From Iamia sp964643485 (GTDB lineage: Bacteria; Actinomycetota; Acidimicrobiia; Acidimicrobiales; Iamiaceae), in contig CAZXRA010000173.1 of assembly GCA_964643485.1 (NCBI GenBank), positions 1 to 10,375 on the forward strand: a DNA stretch of 10,375 bases. Direction: 5' to 3'. Below, one piece after another: positions 6,104-10,375 of this stretch; within the stretch, counting starts at the first letter, position 1, and every line of letters begins with the position of its first letter. The notes beneath the pieces are model-generated. The model was given only the letters and a program-made list of their open reading frames with translations, was not told the origin of the DNA and made no database searches. The translations under genes were made by a program, and so were the position numbers.

Positions 6104-6394
6104 TCAGTCCTCCTCCATCCACGCTCGCTCTGCCGCCAGCACCTCGATGCCGGGCCGGGACCACACGAACCGCTCCACCTCGTCGAGAACGTCGACCACC
6201 TGGGCGGTGCTGGCGCTCACGGCCGCGAAGCCCAGGGTGGCCCGCTGCCAGGTGTCCTGGTGGTCGACCTCGGCGGCGGCGACGCGGAACCGGTGCCGCA
6301 CCCCGTCGAGGATGGGGCGCAGCTCGGCCCGCTTGGCCTTCAACGACCCCGACGCCGGCACGTGCAGATCCATCCGCAGGCTGCCGACCACCAT
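6104..6394 (-). CDS. ylxP: DUF503 / YlxP family protein
   Basis: This 96-residue protein matches the DUF503 (YlxP-like) family along its whole length. It shows the N-terminal strand and helix MDLHVPASGSLKAKR (8-22), the AAAEVDHQDTWQRATLGFA block (39-57) and a C-terminal helix with VVDVLDEVERFV. The fold is small and ferredoxin-like. Members are typically found between infB and rbfA, and at least some relatives are linked to ribosome biogenesis. The role here is inferred from position only. The ATG at 6394 lies 34 nt after the infB stop. A 6-bp inverted repeat (GCCACC 6398-6403 with GGTGGC 6414-6419) sits just before it. The stop codon is followed after one nucleotide by the rbfA ATG, and the last codons contain the rbfA ribosome binding site, so translation of the two genes is probably coupled. 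Confidence 0.92.
   Translation of the reverse strand: MVVGSLRMDLHVPASGSLKAKRAELRPILDGVRHRFRVAAAEVDHQDTWQRATLGFAAVSASTAQVVDVLDEVERFVWSRPGIEVLAAERAWMEED
6108..6116 (-). promoter_or_regulatory. Ribosome binding site of rbfA inside ylxP
   Basis: The coding strand reads GGAGGAGGA here, a near-ideal Shine-Dalgarno sequence ending 5 nt before the rbfA ATG and overlapping the last codons of ylxP. It is one of the strongest binding sites in the window. It settles the rbfA start. Confidence 0.85.
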
Positions 6395-6428
6395 GGCGCC
6401 ACCCTACGCCGCCGGTGGCACGGCCGGG

Positions 6429-9329
<2,901 letters not shown>

Positions 9330-9337
9330 CAGCCGCG

Positions 9338-9347
9338 CGTGCGCACG
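9338..9347. other. 10-bp palindrome in the ylxR-infB gap
   Basis: CGTGCGCACG is a perfect palindrome in the 63-nt space between the ylxR stop and the first infB ATG. It lies 9 bp upstream of that ATG and occupies the place where a ribosome binding site would be expected. No known operator is recognised, and a chance match is possible in DNA this GC-rich. Confidence 0.3.
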
Positions 9348-9392
9348 GGCCTTCTATCCTCGCGCACCCAGGCCACGGGGGACGAAGCCGCC

Positions 9393-9683
9393 TCAACCGG
9401 GCGGTTCCCCGCCGCCCGGGGGTCGGAGCGTGGCCAGGAGGGCCTCGGCCGCGCCGTCGGCGACGGGGTGGCGCAGGGCCCGCGACCACGCTCGCCGCCG
9501 GGTGGCGGCGAGCACGCAGGCCGGGTCGGGGCAGACCCACGCCCCCCGCCCGGGGAGGGACCGCCCGACGGCGAGCCCCCCCTCGGGGGTGCGGACGACG
9601 CGCACCAGCTCGTGCGGATCGGTGCGCCGCCGGCAGCCGATGCAGGTCCGGCGGGGACCGGGCGAGGCATCGACGCCGGGCAC
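9393..9683 (-). CDS. ylxR: YlxR family RNA-binding protein (DUF448)
   Basis: This small basic protein of 96 residues has the YlxR signature: RRTCIGCRRR at residues 11-20, LVRVVRTPEGGLAVG at 26-40, and PGRGAWVCPDPAC at 44-56, followed by a basic helix. The four cysteines (C14, C17, C51, C56) sit in two pairs, and GRGAW is the family hallmark. The family is structurally RNA-binding and is almost always encoded between nusA and infB, as here. The precise cellular role is not settled; a nucleoid or RNase-related regulatory role has been proposed for some members. I chose the GTG start at 9683 because it lies 4 nt after the nusA stop and leads directly into the conserved domain. A much longer reading of the same frame, starting at 9896, would overlap nusA with Arg/Pro-rich shadow sequence. 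The first residues are therefore less certain than the domain. Confidence 0.92.
   Translation of the reverse strand: MPGVDASPGPRRTCIGCRRRTDPHELVRVVRTPEGGLAVGRSLPGRGAWVCPDPACVLAATRRRAWSRALRHPVADGAAEALLATLRPPGGGEPPG
9490..9513 (-). other. Perfect 10-bp inverted repeat inside ylxR
   Basis: The plus-strand arms GCTCGCCGCC (9490-9499) and GGCGGCGAGC (9504-9513) are exact reverse complements separated by 4 nt. The ylxR transcript could fold here into a very stable hairpin. No T-tract follows in the direction of transcription, so it is not an intrinsic terminator. It may simply reflect GC-rich coding of the Arg/Ala stretch. Confidence 0.5.
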
Positions 9684-9687
9684 GGCG

Positions 9688-10375
9688 TCAGCTCTCGGCC
9701 GGGGCCGGATCCTCGTCGTCGGGGGCCGCGGTGTCCTGGGCCTCGTCACCGGACGCATCGGCATCGGACGCATCGGCATCGGCATCGCCCTCGGCCTCGG
9801 TGGCTTCGCCCTCGCCCCCCGCGGCGGCGGCGGCCGCCGCCTCGTTCTGCTCGGTGGCCTCGGCCCAGGCCTCGGCCGAGAGGGCCTCGCTGCCATCGGC
9901 CGGCTGCCAGACCTGCTCGCCGGCGGCGTTGGTGACCCACTCGCCCTCGGCCCAGTCCTGGGCGGCGTAGGCCTCGTCCTCGGCCAGCTGGGTCTCGCTC
10001 TTGATGTCGACCCGCCAGCCCGACAGGCGCGCCGCCAGGCGGGCGTTCTGGCCCTCCTTGCCGATGGCCAGGGAGAGCTGGAAGTCGGGGACGATCACCG
10101 TGGCGGTGCCGCTGTCGTAGTCGAGGCGCACCTCCTTCACCTTGGCCGGGGCCAGGGCCTTGGCCACCAGGTCCTGGGGCACGTCGGTGAAGGGGACGAT
10201 GTCGATCTTCTCGCCGTTGAGCTCGTTGACCACCATGCGGACGCGGGCGCCGCGGGCGCCGACGCACGCGCCGACCGGGTCGACGTTGGCGTCGTTCGAC
10301 CAGACGGCGATCTTGGTGCGGTGACCGGGCTCACGGGCGCAGGCCTTGAGCTCGACGATGCCGTCGGCGATCTCG
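9688..10375 (-). CDS. nusA: Transcription termination/antitermination factor NusA, C-terminal part (5' end outside window)
   Basis: NusA binds RNA polymerase and nascent RNA and modulates pausing, termination and antitermination. Only the last 228 residues lie in the window; the frame stays open to the right edge. The visible part begins in the first KH domain, with the family motif AREPGHRTKIAV followed by DPVGACVGARGARV. It continues through GEKIDIVPF and ALAPAKV into the second KH domain, with LSLAIGKEGQNARLAARLSGW. After the KH pair comes an acidic, Ala-rich tail of about 90 residues ending DEDPAPAES; it contains a DADAS tandem repeat and looks disordered. Such tails vary between NusA proteins. 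The stop codon TGA is followed after 4 nt by the ylxR start, so the two are probably co-transcribed and coupled. Identity is secure; the N-terminal and S1 domains cannot be assessed. Confidence 0.97.
   Translation of the reverse strand, partial: EIADGIVELKACAREPGHRTKIAVWSNDANVDPVGACVGARGARVRMVVNELNGEKIDIVPFTDVPQDLVAKALAPAKVKEVRLDYDSGTATVIVPDFQLSLAIGKEGQNARLAARLSGWRVDIKSETQLAEDEAYAAQDWAEGEWVTNAAGEQVWQPADGSEALSAEAWAEATEQNEAAAAAAAGGEGEATEAEGDADADASDADASGDEAQDTAAPDDEDPAPAES
9751..9780 (-). repeat. 15-bp tandem duplication in the nusA acidic tail
   Basis: The plus-strand unit GGACGCATCGGCATC occurs twice back to back, at 9751-9765 and 9766-9780, and is followed by a further partial GGCATCG copy. 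On the coding strand each unit gives one DADAS block. The repeat is in frame, so copy-number change would only lengthen or shorten the acidic tail of NusA. Confidence 0.85.

Noticed and set aside
9330..9392. Promoter in the ylxR-infB gap (GGATAGAAGG on the minus strand)
   Set aside because: The possible -10 lacks the final T and no -35 box is found at the right spacing. Read-through from nusA explains expression.
9684..9896. Longer N-terminus for ylxR (start at 9896)
   Set aside because: The extra 71 residues are Pro/Arg/Met low-complexity from the nusA tail read in another frame. YlxR proteins are normally about 90-100 residues.

Overview
The window is a compact, single-strand block of core gene-expression genes from a very GC-rich bacterium. 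Every gene I can support reads on the minus strand, so transcription runs from the high-coordinate end to the low end. The order nusA-ylxR-infB-ylxP-rbfA-truB-ribF-rpsO-pnp, a long Pro/Ala/Gly-rich IF-2 N-terminus, GTG and possibly TTG starts and the high GC content all point to an Actinomycetota genome. Some PNPase sequence details would fit Acidimicrobiia, but I cannot confirm that class from sequence alone.

Layout in transcription order: nusA (3' part, from the right edge to 9688), ylxR (9683-9393), infB (9329-6429), ylxP/DUF503 (6394-6104), rbfA (6102-5704), truB (5707-4805), a pyridoxamine-phosphate-oxidase-like FMN-binding gene (4742-4065), ribF (4053-3082), an alpha/beta hydrolase with a C-terminal tail (3032-1845), rpsO (1704-1432), a strong intrinsic terminator (1425-1391), and pnp (1236 to the left edge, incomplete). 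Spacing is tight from nusA to the hydrolase: a 4-nt gap, a 1-nt gap, an ATGA overlap and an 11-nt gap. Most of it is therefore likely one transcript. The first real non-coding spaces are the 140-nt rpsO leader and the 195-nt rpsO-pnp interval.

Functionally this is the transcription-elongation, translation-initiation, ribosome-maturation and RNA-turnover block. It comprises NusA, the RNA-binding YlxR, IF-2, the 30S maturation factor RbfA, the tRNA U55 pseudouridine synthase TruB, ribosomal protein S15 and PNPase, plus RibF for FMN/FAD synthesis. Two genes are less standard members: the FMN-barrel protein directly upstream of ribF, which probably uses FMN, and the alpha/beta hydrolase before rpsO.

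I found no defence system, mobile element, CRISPR array or obviously new system. The best points for a second look are non-coding: the rpsO and pnp leaders carry near-matching GC hairpins just upstream of their ribosome binding sites, and the rpsO leader also has competing pairings and tRNA-like motifs that could be part of an S15 autoregulatory RNA.
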